Assembly (NCBI GenBank): GCA_012514505.1
Contig: JAAZAD010000276.1
Span: 1-64,000, forward strand
From: Rhodococcus sp. (in: high G+C Gram-positive bacteria)
GTDB taxonomy: Bacteria; Actinomycetota; Actinomycetes; Mycobacteriales; Mycobacteriaceae
Direction of reading: 5' to 3'
Length of the DNA: 64,000 bases
A program made the translations under genes and the position numbers. The notes below the pieces were generated by a model, which was given only the letters and a program-made list of their open reading frames with translations, made no database searches and had not been told where the DNA came from. This document shows, one piece after another, positions 9,846-18,899 of this stretch. Each line of letters begins with the position of its first letter. The stretch's first letter is position 1.

Positions 9846-10850
9846 ATGACTCCGAACTGGTTCGCAGCGGTGATGGGCACAGGCATCATCTCGGTGGTCG
9901 CTGCGGCACTACCAGGCGACGTAACCGGCGCCCGGGCAATCTCCATCGCCTTCGCCGTCCTGTCGGCACTGTTGCTGATTGCGCTGACCACGGCACTGAC
10001 CATCACGTGGATACGTGACCGCGAGCGCGCCGTCGCCGACGCACGCAGCCCCCAGATGTTCCCGTTCTACGGCGCGGTGTCGATGGCGCTTCTGACGGTG
10101 GGCGCGGCGGTACATCACCTCGCCCCCACCTCCGTCACCGTTGTGTTGTGGAGCGTCGGAACAGCCCTCGGACTCGTCACCTACGTCGTGATGATGGTGC
10201 GTCTGCGCGGTGGCTATCCCACCGAGCCCACCTTGGCATGGCTCCTGCCGATCGTGCCGCCGATGGTGTCGGCAACCGGAGCCGCGGCGCTCATCGAGCA
10301 TCTGCCCGCTGGCGCGACCCGAGTGGCCGTTCTCGCCGCCGGCTACGGGTTCTTCGTGCTCGCATTGATGGGGGCGTTTCCTCCGATGGTGCTCGTGGCT
10401 CGCCACTTCCTACGAACGGGCCTGCCCGAGGTGGCGGCGACCCCGACGCTGTGGATCCCGCTCGGCGTGGTCGGACAGTCGGTGGCGGCGGCCAACCTGC
10501 TCGGCGGCGCCAGTGGCAGCGCAGTGCTGCGCGGATTCGGCGTTGCTTACGGGTGCACCGTGGGTGCGGTCGGGACGGTGGCTCTCGTCGCTACCGTCGC
10601 GGTCACCGTTCGCGCGTTTGCCGACGGGCTGGTGTTCAACCCGGGGTGGTGGAGCTTTACCTTCCCCCTCGGTGCCTGCGCTCTCGGGGCGAACAGCCTC
10701 GGCGTCAGCACCGACGCGACCGCATTGCGCTACGTCGCGCTGGGCATTCTGTGCGCGCTGATCGTCATCTGGTCGGCGGTGGCACGAGGGTCGTTGTGCG
10801 TCCTGCTGGCTACGAGAGCGAGGAGATCGCGGCTTTCAGCAAAGCCGTAG
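9846..10850 (+). CDS. TDT-family (TehA/SLAC1-like) membrane transporter
   Basis: A 334-aa protein beginning MTPNWFAAVMGTGIISVVAA, the typical N-terminus of the tellurite-resistance/dicarboxylate transporter family, whose members carry anions (SLAC1), malate or sulfite (Ssu1). About ten hydrophobic segments are visible. The track ORF starts at 9162, but everything before 9846 is antisense to the LysR gene. The ATG at 9846 matches the family start. Its last 41 bp overlap the DUF302 gene tail to tail. A rhodanese and DUF302 protein are next, so sulfite or another sulfur anion is a reasonable but untested substrate. Confidence 0.85.
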   Translation: MTPNWFAAVMGTGIISVVAAALPGDVTGARAISIAFAVLSALLLIALTTALTITWIRDRERAVADARSPQMFPFYGAVSMALLTVGAAVHHLAPTSVTVVLWSVGTALGLVTYVVMMVRLRGGYPTEPTLAWLLPIVPPMVSATGAAALIEHLPAGATRVAVLAAGYGFFVLALMGAFPPMVLVARHFLRTGLPEVAATPTLWIPLGVVGQSVAAANLLGGASGSAVLRGFGVAYGCTVGAVGTVALVATVAVTVRAFADGLVFNPGWWSFTFPLGACALGANSLGVSTDATALRYVALGILCALIVIWSAVARGSLCVLLATRARRSRLSAKP

Positions 10851-11205
10851 CGTCAGCGACGACGGGTTCGAGGTCGGCCGCATCCACGACGGACGACATG
10901 ATCTCGGGGTTCATCGCTTCGATGATCACACCGCCCTGGTCTGCTGTGTCGCCCCGGACCACCACGTTGCACGGCAACAGCAGCCCGATCTGCCGTTCGA
11001 CGCCGAGAGCTCGGTGGGCGAGATTCGGATTGCAGGCACCCAGGATCAGATACGGTTCGATGTCCTCGCCGATCTTCGTCTTCAGCGTCGATTGCACATC
11101 GATTTCCGTGAGCACCCCGAAACCCTGCTCTTGCAGGGCGGCTCGTGTCCTCTCGACGGCGTCCTCGAACGGGACGTTCAGACGAGTCGCGATACCGAGT
11201 TCCAT
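10810..11205 (-). CDS. DUF302 domain protein
   Basis: A 131-aa protein that is almost entirely one DUF302 domain (FEDAVERTRAALQEQGFGVLTEIDVQSTL, then YLILGACNPNLAHRAL and LLLPCNVVV). Conserved Cys residues lie in GACNP and LPCN. The biochemical role of the family is unknown. Many members lie beside rhodaneses and sulfur genes, as here: the start is 2 bp from the rhodanese stop. The 3' end overlaps the TDT gene by 41 bp. Confidence 0.9.
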   Translation of the reverse strand: MELGIATRLNVPFEDAVERTRAALQEQGFGVLTEIDVQSTLKTKIGEDIEPYLILGACNPNLAHRALGVERQIGLLLPCNVVVRGDTADQGGVIIEAMNPEIMSSVVDAADLEPVVADATALLKAAISSLS

Positions 11206-11207
11206 GA

Positions 11208-11513
11208 CTAACCTCTCTCGACGGCCTTCCCGGAGTGCAGCCAGGCGTCCGTTCCGCCGGCCACCGAGACGGCATTGATTCCGCGGGCGTTCAAGAACTG
11301 TGCGGCCTGCAGGCTTCGGCCACCGACAGCGCAGATCAGGTAGAGCGTTTCGACGTCGGGCAGTTCGTCCATCCGTGCGACGAACTCGCTGAGCGGGAGC
11401 AGGGTCGCGCCGGGCACCCGAACCTGTGCGAACTCGTCGGCTTCACGCACATCGATCACCGAGGCACCTGCTGCCATCGCCTCGTCCAGTGCGTTCACGT
11501 CAACTTCGATCAT
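11208..11513 (-). CDS. Single-domain rhodanese-like protein
   Basis: A rhodanese domain of 101 aa that transfers or binds sulfane sulfur through the loop CAVGGRS at about residue 66. The ASVIDVREADEFAQVRVPGA start region and the C-terminal VAGGTDAWLHSGKAVERG are typical. The track ORF starts at 11606, inside the next gene. The ATG at 11513, preceded by AGGTAGGA, gives the normal domain length. It is second in a leftward operon (DUF4349, rhodanese, DUF302). Confidence 0.9.
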   Translation of the reverse strand: MIEVDVNALDEAMAAGASVIDVREADEFAQVRVPGATLLPLSEFVARMDELPDVETLYLICAVGGRSLQAAQFLNARGINAVSVAGGTDAWLHSGKAVERG

Positions 11514-11521
11514 CACGGTTC

Positions 11522-12379
11522 CTACCTGTTCTTGTTCTTTCGCCTGCGCAGCAATCGGTACGCGCCGAGGACGATCGCAGCGATGACGCCGACGAAGAGC
11601 AGCCACGGAATCACTGCACCGATCACCACGATCGTACCGGCGAGGACGGATAGCAGAGCATTCCAGCCGGAGACGATCCCGTCCCAGAAACTTCCCGCGT
11701 CGCCGGGCCCGTCCGTCTCGTCCGTCGTGATGTCGATGGAGAGGGTGGCGAGTTCGATCTGATCGTCGAGGGAGCGCTTCCGTGCCTGGAGGCTGTCCAG
11801 TTCGCCTTGGCGGTCGGACAGTGCGGTCTCCGCTTCGATGAGGTCTGCCGTGGTGGTGGCCTCGGCGATCAGGTCCTGCAACCGGTCGATGGATGCGGTG
11901 AGCGCACCGATGCGTGCGTCGATGTCCTGGACCTGCATCGTCACGTCACTGCGGGACACGCTGACGCTGGTGACCTCGCCGAAGTCGCGTAGCTCGTCCA
12001 ACGTCTCGGTGAGGGTGGCTGCCGGGACGCGGACTGTCAGCGAAGCACTCGGCTCCTGATCCTCGGTTTCGGGCCGCTCCGTGATGTCGTCGACCCGGCC
12101 ACGCTCGGCCTCCACCTTGGCGACGATTCGCTGGCCGACGTCGATGGGGTTCTCGGCGGTCATGCTCACACTGCCGGTGACGATCTCTTGTCGCTGCGGG
12201 GCAGTTTGATCTGGTGCTTGACGTCCGAACGCAGCCTCGGACTCGGCCGAGATCCCCGGCGGCGCCGGTTGGGGTGCCGAATCCGACAGCCCACCGTCGT
12301 TCCCACTACAGCCGGCCAGCACCAGCCCAAGCAGTGCCGCACCGGTCAAAACACCTACGCGCCGAACGTGCTTCCCCAT
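11522..12379 (-). CDS. DUF4349 lipoprotein
   Basis: From ATG 12379 this is a 285-aa lipoprotein: a signal peptide with lipobox (LLGLVLAGC) anchors it outside the membrane. The DUF4349 domain follows (SVSMTAENPIDVGQRIVAKVEAERGRV ...). A coiled-coil stretch (IGALTASIDRLQDLIAEATTTADLIEAETALSDRQGELDSLQARKRSLDDQIE) comes next. A membrane segment near the C-terminus (IPWLLFVGVIAAIVLGAYRLL) ends in RRRKNKNR. The upstream track start (12445) has no signal sequence and is rejected. Function is unknown. It is first in the operon with rhodanese and DUF302. Confidence 0.85.
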   Translation of the reverse strand: MGKHVRRVGVLTGAALLGLVLAGCSGNDGGLSDSAPQPAPPGISAESEAAFGRQAPDQTAPQRQEIVTGSVSMTAENPIDVGQRIVAKVEAERGRVDDITERPETEDQEPSASLTVRVPAATLTETLDELRDFGEVTSVSVSRSDVTMQVQDIDARIGALTASIDRLQDLIAEATTTADLIEAETALSDRQGELDSLQARKRSLDDQIELATLSIDITTDETDGPGDAGSFWDGIVSGWNALLSVLAGTIVVIGAVIPWLLFVGVIAAIVLGAYRLLRRRKNKNR

Positions 12380-12508
12380 TAGGGCACCATAGCGAACGTG
12401 CACGGCCGATCGATCGGACCTCGGCGATGTCATCAATGGCCACACGAGGGCTGCCCGACCCTCAGGAAATGCGGCTCAGCCCTCGAAGTGGGGATCCACA
12501 ATCCACGT

Positions 12509-12805
12509 TCAATCCTCAACCCACTGCATGAGAGTCGTTTCAGGAGGAGGACCACTATGACCACCGAGCGGCATCAGAGTCCCCTCAGGAGCAGGACCCG
12601 GCTCACCGAACGACATCAAAGTCCCCTCAGGAGCAGGACCACTCGCACCACCAAGAGGCATCAGAGTCGCAGCCGAGCGCGGAGCGTCGCCGCCGGTACC
12701 GGCCGGATCTGCACTGGCGGCAGCCGTGAAACCGAATGCAGATAGTCCGATCACAGCTGTCATGAGCGATGTGCGAGTCGCGACGTTGAATCGAGTGGGA
12801 AGCAT
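12509..12805 (-). CDS. Small secreted protein with tandem GPAPEGTLM repeats
   Basis: A 98-aa protein with a signal peptide ending near residue 32 (GFTAAASA, then DPAG). The mature ~66 residues are built from about four imperfect 13-15-residue units: RSAATLMPLGGAS, GPAPEGTLMSFGEP, GPAPEGTLMPLGGHS and GPPPETTLMQWVED. The DNA repeats too (CATCAGAGTCCCCTCAGGAG occurs twice, near 12570 and 12620). No Cys, no known domain. A second start at Met15 would still leave part of the signal. Codon use supports a real gene. It may be a wall-associated or processed peptide; no function can be assigned. Confidence 0.7.
   Translation of the reverse strand: MLPTRFNVATRTSLMTAVIGLSAFGFTAAASADPAGTGGDAPRSAATLMPLGGASGPAPEGTLMSFGEPGPAPEGTLMPLGGHSGPPPETTLMQWVED
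12521..12663 (-). repeat. Imperfect DNA repeats in the small secreted protein gene
   Basis: The segment holds two close copies of a unit containing CATCAGAGTCCCCTCAGGAG (plus strand), with shorter relatives on both sides. They encode the TLM-x-x-G-x-x-GPAPEG units of the secreted protein. The unit is not an exact multiple, so it reads as an old internal expansion rather than a recent tandem slip. Confidence 0.6.
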
Positions 12806-13081
12806 TGGGGAACCTGTTCTCTGAGTTGTATTTTTTGAGACAGATCAAGCGTCGCCCGGCGCACCCAGATTGGCCATCCACACAAGGGGTTATAACCACG
12901 CCCCCCAGGGGTGATTCTTCGGCCGCGCGGAGTGACATTCCCCGGATGCGCGTGCCCCGGCCGGAATCCACTGGCGTGTGGCAACGCCTGGACAACGTGC
13001 AGTCCTCTAATCGCCGCGATCACTTATGCGACATATCGGTCATCCCTAGTCGCGACACTCTCCCCGGGGTATGACATAGCC

Positions 13082-13708
13082 ATGGGTACGAACGTGATGA
13101 CGCTGGCGCGGGCCGAACGAATCGACCTCGCCGACTTCCTCGACACACTGACACCGGAGCAGTGGCAACAGCAGAGCCTCTGCTCGGCATGGAGCGTCCA
13201 CGACGTCGTCGCGCACGCGATCAGCTACGAGGACCACAGCCAGGCAGAAGTGTTTGGGCGCATCCGTAAGGCGGGATTCCGGCCGGGGCGAATCAACGAC
13301 GTGGCCCTCGAGGGCTATCGAGACATGACCAACGAGCAGCTTGTCGTCTTTCTGCGGTCGCATCTCGACCCGAAGGGGTCGACGGCCAAGTTCGATGGAC
13401 GCGTGGGGTTGGCCGATGCGGTGGTCCATCATCAGGACATTCGTCGGCCGCTGGGACTGCCGCGCGACATTCCGGAGGATCGTCTTCGCATCTCCCTCGA
13501 CTTTTCGGTCTGGGCACCGCCGTTGCGCGGCTTCTGGCATGCCCGGGGCGTTCGGATGGTGGCCACCGATCTGGACTGGGCGCATGGGCGCGGACCCGTT
13601 GCCGAGGGGCCGGCAGAGGCCGTTCTCATGGCGATGGTCGGTCGCGCCGGTGTGGCGCACGAACTTTCCGGGCCGGGTGCGGACATTCTGGCGCGACGGC
13701 TGGGCTGA
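13082..13708 (+). CDS. DinB-like / maleylpyruvate isomerase-family protein
   Basis: A 208-aa protein of the mycothiol-dependent maleylpyruvate isomerase/DinB four-helix superfamily (TIGR03083-like). Its N-terminus reads LTPEQWQQQSLCSAWSVHDVVAHA, containing the typical S-L-C-x-x-W-x-V-x-D-V-x-A-H segment. A second His pair in the VVHHQDIRRPLG motif completes a likely metal site. The track ORF starts at 12911; the ATG at 13082 (MGTNVMTLARAER) gives the normal size. Substrate is unknown. The gene is convergent with dnaE2, 8 bp apart. Confidence 0.8.
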   Translation: MGTNVMTLARAERIDLADFLDTLTPEQWQQQSLCSAWSVHDVVAHAISYEDHSQAEVFGRIRKAGFRPGRINDVALEGYRDMTNEQLVVFLRSHLDPKGSTAKFDGRVGLADAVVHHQDIRRPLGLPRDIPEDRLRISLDFSVWAPPLRGFWHARGVRMVATDLDWAHGRGPVAEGPAEAVLMAMVGRAGVAHELSGPGADILARRLG

Positions 13709-13716
13709 CCACAGTT

Positions 13717-16700
13717 CTATCGAAAGTCCCTCGACCGGCTGGCCATGCGCAGATCCATGAGTTGCATCCGGTCCGCCACCACGGTCACCGCGCCTTCGGC
13801 GTTCTGCACCTTGCCTCGAATGAGCAGTGCGGGGGCGCTGTGTGCGAGTTTGCGGTAGCGCGCCCACAAACCCGCCGAGCACACCACGTTCACCATGCCC
13901 GTTTCGTCTTCGAGGTTGATGAACGTGACTCCTCCCGCCGTCGCTGGGCGCTGCCGATGAGTCACGGCCCCTCCGACCAGCACCCGGTCGCCGTCCGGAA
14001 CCTGCAACAGCCCCGATGCGGGGATCACCCCCAGATCGTCGAGTTGCGGACGCAGGAACTGAGTCGGGTAGGTGTCCGGTGACACCCCGGTTGCCCATAC
14101 GTCCGCTGCCGCCAACTCCACATCGCTCATGCCCGGCAACGTCGGAGCTCTGGTCGATGCGCCCAGACCGGGCAAGCGATCCGGCCGTTCCGCCGCAGCG
14201 GCTCCCGCCGCCCACAACGCCTCGCGGCGGGTGAGACCGAAACAGGCGAGCGCGCCGGCGGTAGCCAACGATTCCGCCTGTGCCGTAGTCAGTTCCACCC
14301 GTCCGGTGAGATCGAGAAACGAGGCGAACGGGCCACCGAACTCACGGGCGTCGACGATCTTCTCCGCGAGGGTCTGACCGATGTGCCGAACCTCCGCGAG
14401 CCCGAGTCTGACCTCCATGCCCTTCGCCTCGAGGGTGGCGTGGGCGAGGCTGGCGTTGACGTCTGCGCCGTGCACCTGCACCCCGTGCCGACGGGCGTCG
14501 GCCACCAACGATTGCGGCGAATAGAACCCCATCGGCTGGGCCCGCAGCAAACCGGCACAGAAGGCCGCCGGGTGATGCAGTTTGAACCACGACGAATAGA
14601 AGACGAGTGACGCGAAGCTTTGTGAGTGGCTTTCGGGGAAGCCGAAATTAGCGAACGCATACAGCTTTTCGTAGATGCGATCGGCCACTTCCCCCTCGAT
14701 GCCGTGCTTCTCGCGCATCCCCGCGTACAACCGTCCGCGCAGTCGTTCCATCTTCTCGGGCGAACGCTTGGAGCCCATCGCGCGACGCAGCTGATCTGCT
14801 TCGGCAGGGGTGAACCCGGCGACGTCCACCGCCATCTGCATCAGCTGTTCCTGGAACAGCGGCACACCGAGTGTGCGTTCCAGGGCGTTCTCCAGGCTGG
14901 GGTGGTCGTAGACCACGGGCTCGAGCTTGTTGCGGCGACGGATGTACGGGTGCACCGAACCGCCCTGAATGGGACCGGGGCGAATGAGCGCCACCTCCAC
15001 CACGAGGTCGTAGAAGTTGCGTGGTTTCAGCCTGGGCAGCGTGGCCATCTGGGCGCGTGATTCCACCTGGAACACCCCGACCGAATCGGCACGCTGCAAC
15101 ATCTCGTAAACGGCCTTCTCGGTCAGATCCAACTCCCACAGGTTCACGTCGAGCCCTTTGTGGTCTGCCACCAGATCGAGCATGTAGTGCAGGGCGGACA
15201 GCATCCCGAGGCCGAGAAGGTCGAACTTGACCAACCCCACTGCCGCGCAGTCGTCCTTGTCCCATTGCAGAACGCTGCGGTTCTCCATCCGTGCCCATTC
15301 CACCGGACACACGTCGGCGATCGGACGATCACAGATGACCATGCCGCCCGAGTGGATTCCGAGATGTCGCGGGAAACCCTCGATCTGCGACGCGAGCTCG
15401 AGCACCGGCGCCGGAATGTCGGTGCCGGTCTCCTTCCCGATGCCGGTCCACCGGCTCACCTGTTTGCTCCACGCATCCTGTTGCCCTTGCGAGAACCCCA
15501 GGGCGCGAGCCATGTCCCGCACGGACGACTTGCCACGGTAGGTGATGACGTTCGCCACCTGCGCCGCATACTTTCGGCCGTACTTGGTGTAGACGTGTTG
15601 GATCGCTTCTTCGCGGCGGTCGGATTCGATGTCCACATCGATGTCGGGTGGTCCGTCCCGTTCCGGTGAGAGGAAACGCTCGAACAGCAGTTTGTTGGTT
15701 ACCGGGTCGACGTTGGTGATGCCGATGGCGAAGCACACGGCCGAGTTGGCCGCCGAACCGCGCCCCTGGCACAGGATGTCGTTGTTCTTGCAGAACGAGA
15801 CGATGTCGTGCACCACCAGGAAGTAGCCGGGGAAGTTCAGTTCGGTGATGATCCGCAGTTCGTGTTCGATCTGCCGGTACGCATCCGGTCGCTGCTCCGG
15901 CGATCCATATCGGCGCTGTGCACCGTCCATCGTAAGTCGGCGAAGCCAACTCGCTTCGGTGTATCCGTCCGGCACATCGAAGGGAGGGAGCTGCGGCGCA
16001 ATCAGTTTGAGGTCGAAGGCGCATTCTCGGCCCAGTTCGGCGGCGGCTGTCACCGCGTTCGGGTACTGCGCGAACAGTCTGGACATTTCCTCACCTGAAC
16101 GCAGGTGCCCTCCCCCGGTGGGAGCCAACCAGCCGGAGGTGTCGTCGAGGCTGCGGCGGGCACGAACAGACGCCATCGCCATGGCCAGACGTCTGCGTTC
16201 CGGGTTCGCGAAGTGCGCCGCCGTGGAGGCAATCATCGGAAGCCTGTGCATCTCGGCCAGTTTCGCGAGCGAGGCGTTGCGTTCGTCGTCCTCGGGCACG
16301 CCGTGGTGAGTCAGTTCGACGGTGACCCGATCGGCCCCGAAGAGGTCGACCAGTCGCCGCAACTCGCGGTCCGCGGCCTCGATGCCGTCCACTTCGAGAG
16401 CCTGGCGCACGTGCCCTTTGCGGCAGCCCGTCAAGATCTGCCAGTGCCCACCGGCTGCTTCCGCGAGTTCTTCGATGTCGTAGTGGAGTTTGCCCTTCTC
16501 ACCGCCCACCATGTGTGCGGTGGCAATTTCACGTGAGAGTCGTCGGTAGCCCTCCTGCCCCCTCGCCAGCACCAGTAGGTGGGAGCCGCCGGGGTCCGGT
16601 GAGCCGGCCCGCGGCACGGAGTCGAGTGACAGTTCGGACCCGAACACTGTGGGCATGCCGAGCGCCTGCGCCGCCTCGGCGAACCGGACCACTCCGTAGA

Positions 16701-17001
16701 ACCCGTCGTGATCGGTGAGTGCTATGGCCTCGAGCCCGAGCCGTACCGCCTCTTCGACCATCTCTTCCGGTGACGAGGCGCCGTCGAGGAAGCTGAACGC
16801 CGAGTGCGCGTGCAGTTCTGCGTAGGGCACCCTCGAACGTCCGGCCTCGACGCCGGACTGATACTCACCGCGCTTACGCGACCAGGCAGGACTGTCACTG
16901 CCGTCGCCCGGAAACAGCTGCTCCGCGGGCACGCGACTCGGTTTACCCGAGAGCACCCGCTCCATCTCCGACCACGTCGGCGGACCATTCTCCCAGCCCA
17001 T
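13717..17001 (-). CDS. dnaE2: Error-prone DNA polymerase III alpha subunit DnaE2 (ImuC)
   Basis: A 1094-aa C-family polymerase for SOS-induced translesion synthesis. The PHP domain opens at about residue 58 (YAELHAHSAFSFLDGASSPEE). The palm aspartates are in GPPDIDVDIESDRREE at about residue 450. The finger region follows, and an OB fold (DRVLVGGAVTHRQRPATAGGVTFINLEDETG) is near the C-terminus. Replicative DnaE1 is longer (about 1180 aa). A perfect LexA box lies 71 bp upstream (17072-17087), so the gene should be derepressed by DNA damage. Its partners imuA' and imuB are at 56.6-59 kb in this window. Confidence 0.97.
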   Translation of the reverse strand: MGWENGPPTWSEMERVLSGKPSRVPAEQLFPGDGSDSPAWSRKRGEYQSGVEAGRSRVPYAELHAHSAFSFLDGASSPEEMVEEAVRLGLEAIALTDHDGFYGVVRFAEAAQALGMPTVFGSELSLDSVPRAGSPDPGGSHLLVLARGQEGYRRLSREIATAHMVGGEKGKLHYDIEELAEAAGGHWQILTGCRKGHVRQALEVDGIEAADRELRRLVDLFGADRVTVELTHHGVPEDDERNASLAKLAEMHRLPMIASTAAHFANPERRRLAMAMASVRARRSLDDTSGWLAPTGGGHLRSGEEMSRLFAQYPNAVTAAAELGRECAFDLKLIAPQLPPFDVPDGYTEASWLRRLTMDGAQRRYGSPEQRPDAYRQIEHELRIITELNFPGYFLVVHDIVSFCKNNDILCQGRGSAANSAVCFAIGITNVDPVTNKLLFERFLSPERDGPPDIDVDIESDRREEAIQHVYTKYGRKYAAQVANVITYRGKSSVRDMARALGFSQGQQDAWSKQVSRWTGIGKETGTDIPAPVLELASQIEGFPRHLGIHSGGMVICDRPIADVCPVEWARMENRSVLQWDKDDCAAVGLVKFDLLGLGMLSALHYMLDLVADHKGLDVNLWELDLTEKAVYEMLQRADSVGVFQVESRAQMATLPRLKPRNFYDLVVEVALIRPGPIQGGSVHPYIRRRNKLEPVVYDHPSLENALERTLGVPLFQEQLMQMAVDVAGFTPAEADQLRRAMGSKRSPEKMERLRGRLYAGMREKHGIEGEVADRIYEKLYAFANFGFPESHSQSFASLVFYSSWFKLHHPAAFCAGLLRAQPMGFYSPQSLVADARRHGVQVHGADVNASLAHATLEAKGMEVRLGLAEVRHIGQTLAEKIVDAREFGGPFASFLDLTGRVELTTAQAESLATAGALACFGLTRREALWAAGAAAAERPDRLPGLGASTRAPTLPGMSDVELAAADVWATGVSPDTYPTQFLRPQLDDLGVIPASGLLQVPDGDRVLVGGAVTHRQRPATAGGVTFINLEDETGMVNVVCSAGLWARYRKLAHSAPALLIRGKVQNAEGAVTVVADRMQLMDLRMASRSRDFR

Positions 17002-17071
17002 CTACCTGCACCTCTTCACACCAGACATAGGTCTTGGTCGCAACGAAGATGCCACCGGGGAAGACGCATCA

Positions 17072-17087
17072 TCGAACTGATGTTCGA
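17072..17087. promoter_or_regulatory. LexA (SOS) box upstream of dnaE2
   Basis: TCGAACTGATGTTCGA is an exact match to the actinobacterial SOS consensus TCGAAC-N4-GTTCGA. It lies 71 bp before the dnaE2 start in the divergent region shared with the metallophore operon. Confidence 0.9.
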
Positions 17088-17175
17088 TGACCTAAGTGTG
17101 CCATCCAGTAGGCCGGAAGGTCAATCACCCTCCCCCCGTCGACCCGAGGGGCGATCGCATGTATCGTCAGCGCAA

Positions 17176-17196
17176 CAAAAACGATAGTCATTTTCA
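17176..17196. promoter_or_regulatory. Candidate Zur-type (zinc/iron uptake regulator) box before the metallophore operon
   Basis: CAAAAACGATAGTCATTTTCA is a 9-3-9 inverted repeat. Its right half TCATTTTCA is a perfect half site of the actinobacterial Zur pattern TGAAAATGA-N3-TCATTTTCA, and the left half differs at three positions. It ends 9 bases before the operon's GTG (12 before the ATG), where a bound repressor would block transcription. The DtxR/IdeR pattern TTAGGTTAGGCTAACCTAA is not seen here. Zur control is inferred from sequence likeness only. Confidence 0.6.
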
Positions 17197-17205
17197 TTAG
17201 GGGTT

Positions 17206-18774
17206 GTGATGTCTTTCGAGAACACAGACCACAGCGCCGCACCCGCGCCAGCCGCACAGGCATCCACCGACAGCGGCGACGGCGAAATCGGTCCACTACG
17301 GGAACGGCGCTGGGTCACCGCCATCGTTGGCCTATCCGCAGTGGTGATGACACTCGACATCAGCATCGTCAACGTCGCACTCCCGGACATCGCAGCCGAC
17401 TTCGGCGCGGGGCTCGAACAGACGCAGTGGATCATCAACGCCTACGTGCTGGCGTTCGCAGCCCTGCTGCTGACTGTGGGTTCAGCCTCCGACCGACTGG
17501 GCAAACGACGGATGTTCCTCGCCGGTCACCTGGTCTTCGCCGCCAGTTCACTGCTGTGCGCGCTCGCGCAGACCGATGCGGTGCTGATCGGCGGACGTGC
17601 AGCCCAAGGCATCGGAGCCGCCCTCGTCTTCGGCACCTGCCTGGCCCTGCTCTCGGAGGTCTACACAGACGATTCCGCCGGCCGCACCCGGGCGGTGGGC
17701 GTCTTCATGGCATGCGGTGCCGGAGCCGCGGCCCTGGGACCTCTGGTGGGAGGTGTGCTCGTCGAACTCGGTGGATGGCGCTGGATCTTCGCGATCAACC
17801 TGCCGATCGGTGTGTTCGTCATCGCGGCGATTCTGACGACGATGAGCCTGACAGAGAGGACGAACACCGAAAGCCGCATCGACTGGATCTCGACGGTTCT
17901 CATCACCGCGCTCTTCTTCGGCGCAAACTTTGCGCTGCTGTCCGGACCCGACCACGGTTGGACGTCGATGCTGGTGCTGACCTCAGCCACCCTGACAGTA
18001 GCCGCTGGTGTCGCGGCATTCTGGCGGCAGCGCACACTGGGCGACGACGCAATGGTCGACCTCAGCCTCTTCCGGATTCCGACCTTCTCAGCGGTGATCT
18101 TCATCAGCTTCGCCGTCCGCGTCTTCAGCTTCGGGATCTTCCCGTTCCTCATCTTCTGGCTCAGCGGCGCTGACGGATTCAGCCCGGTGCAGACCGGCGC
18201 GGTGCTGCTCTTCCTGGCGATCCCGATGATCGTCGCCGCCGGACCCTCACTCGCCCTCGCTCGAGCCGTCTCCCTCTCTGCGACCCTGACTCTGTCCATG
18301 TCCACGATTGCCGCGGGCCTGGCCTGGGCCGCTGTCATCACCGCGCCCAACATGACTTGGACCTCGCTGATCGGCCCTCTGGTACTCATCGGCATCGGTT
18401 CGGGCCTGTCGATGCCACACATCATGGATATCGCGATGGCGGTCGCGCCCGCCCGATTGGCAGGCACAGCGACGGGTCTGGCCAACACCGCATTCCCGCT
18501 GGGTACGGCCGCCGGCATCGCCGTCTTCGGCGCGCTGATCCATGGCCGGGTCGACGCCGTGGACACCCTCCCCGAACCGGCCCGGCCACTGGCCTACGTC
18601 GCCGATTTCGACCGACTCACGCTACTTGGACAGCCTGCGGTCGAAGCGGCGCGCTCGGCCTACGCGTCGGGGCTGACGACGGTGTTCGCCGTCGCCGCAG
18701 CAGTGGCGCTGGCAGCCGCGCTCGTGTCCCTCACAGCCGTCCGGACCAAAGATTTCCCAGGCAGAGAAGCCTGA
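17206..18774 (+). CDS. MFS multidrug/siderophore exporter (DHA2, 14 TM)
   Basis: A 522-aa major facilitator of the EmrB/QacA group. The proton-antiport signature is MTLDISIVNVALPDIAADF at the first membrane helix, and the loop motif SDRLGKRRMFLAGHLVF follows helix 2-3. About 14 hydrophobic segments are present. The start is GTG 17206 or, more likely, ATG 17209 (MSFENTD), 5 bases after AGGGG. It is the first gene of the rightward metallophore operon, directly behind the Zur-like box, so export of the NRPS product is the likely job. Confidence 0.88.
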   Translation: MMSFENTDHSAAPAPAAQASTDSGDGEIGPLRERRWVTAIVGLSAVVMTLDISIVNVALPDIAADFGAGLEQTQWIINAYVLAFAALLLTVGSASDRLGKRRMFLAGHLVFAASSLLCALAQTDAVLIGGRAAQGIGAALVFGTCLALLSEVYTDDSAGRTRAVGVFMACGAGAAALGPLVGGVLVELGGWRWIFAINLPIGVFVIAAILTTMSLTERTNTESRIDWISTVLITALFFGANFALLSGPDHGWTSMLVLTSATLTVAAGVAAFWRQRTLGDDAMVDLSLFRIPTFSAVIFISFAVRVFSFGIFPFLIFWLSGADGFSPVQTGAVLLFLAIPMIVAAGPSLALARAVSLSATLTLSMSTIAAGLAWAAVITAPNMTWTSLIGPLVLIGIGSGLSMPHIMDIAMAVAPARLAGTATGLANTAFPLGTAAGIAVFGALIHGRVDAVDTLPEPARPLAYVADFDRLTLLGQPAVEAARSAYASGLTTVFAVAAAVALAAALVSLTAVRTKDFPGREA

Positions 18775-18899
18775 CTCCAGTTACTAACTCATGTCCGCCA
18801 TTCGTGGCCGAACGCAGCCGCTCGCCGGTGCGCGGCCACGGTGGCGGACCCACAGATGAATCGGGTGATCGACCATCAGTATCACGACCAACACCGACC
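18775..18899 (+). other. Non-coding gap between MFS gene and NRPS start
   Basis: This 125-bp stretch has stops in the NRPS frame (TGA at 18857 and 18866). An imperfect inverted repeat, GTGGCC...GGCCAC, falls near 18809-18841. I see no gene and no clear ribosome binding site for the ATG at 18900. Confidence 0.4.

Noticed and set aside
17161-17205. IdeR/DtxR iron box before the MFS gene
   Set aside because: The site lacks TTAGG...CCTAA ends; it fits the Zur-type TGAAAATGA/TCATTTTCA pattern instead.
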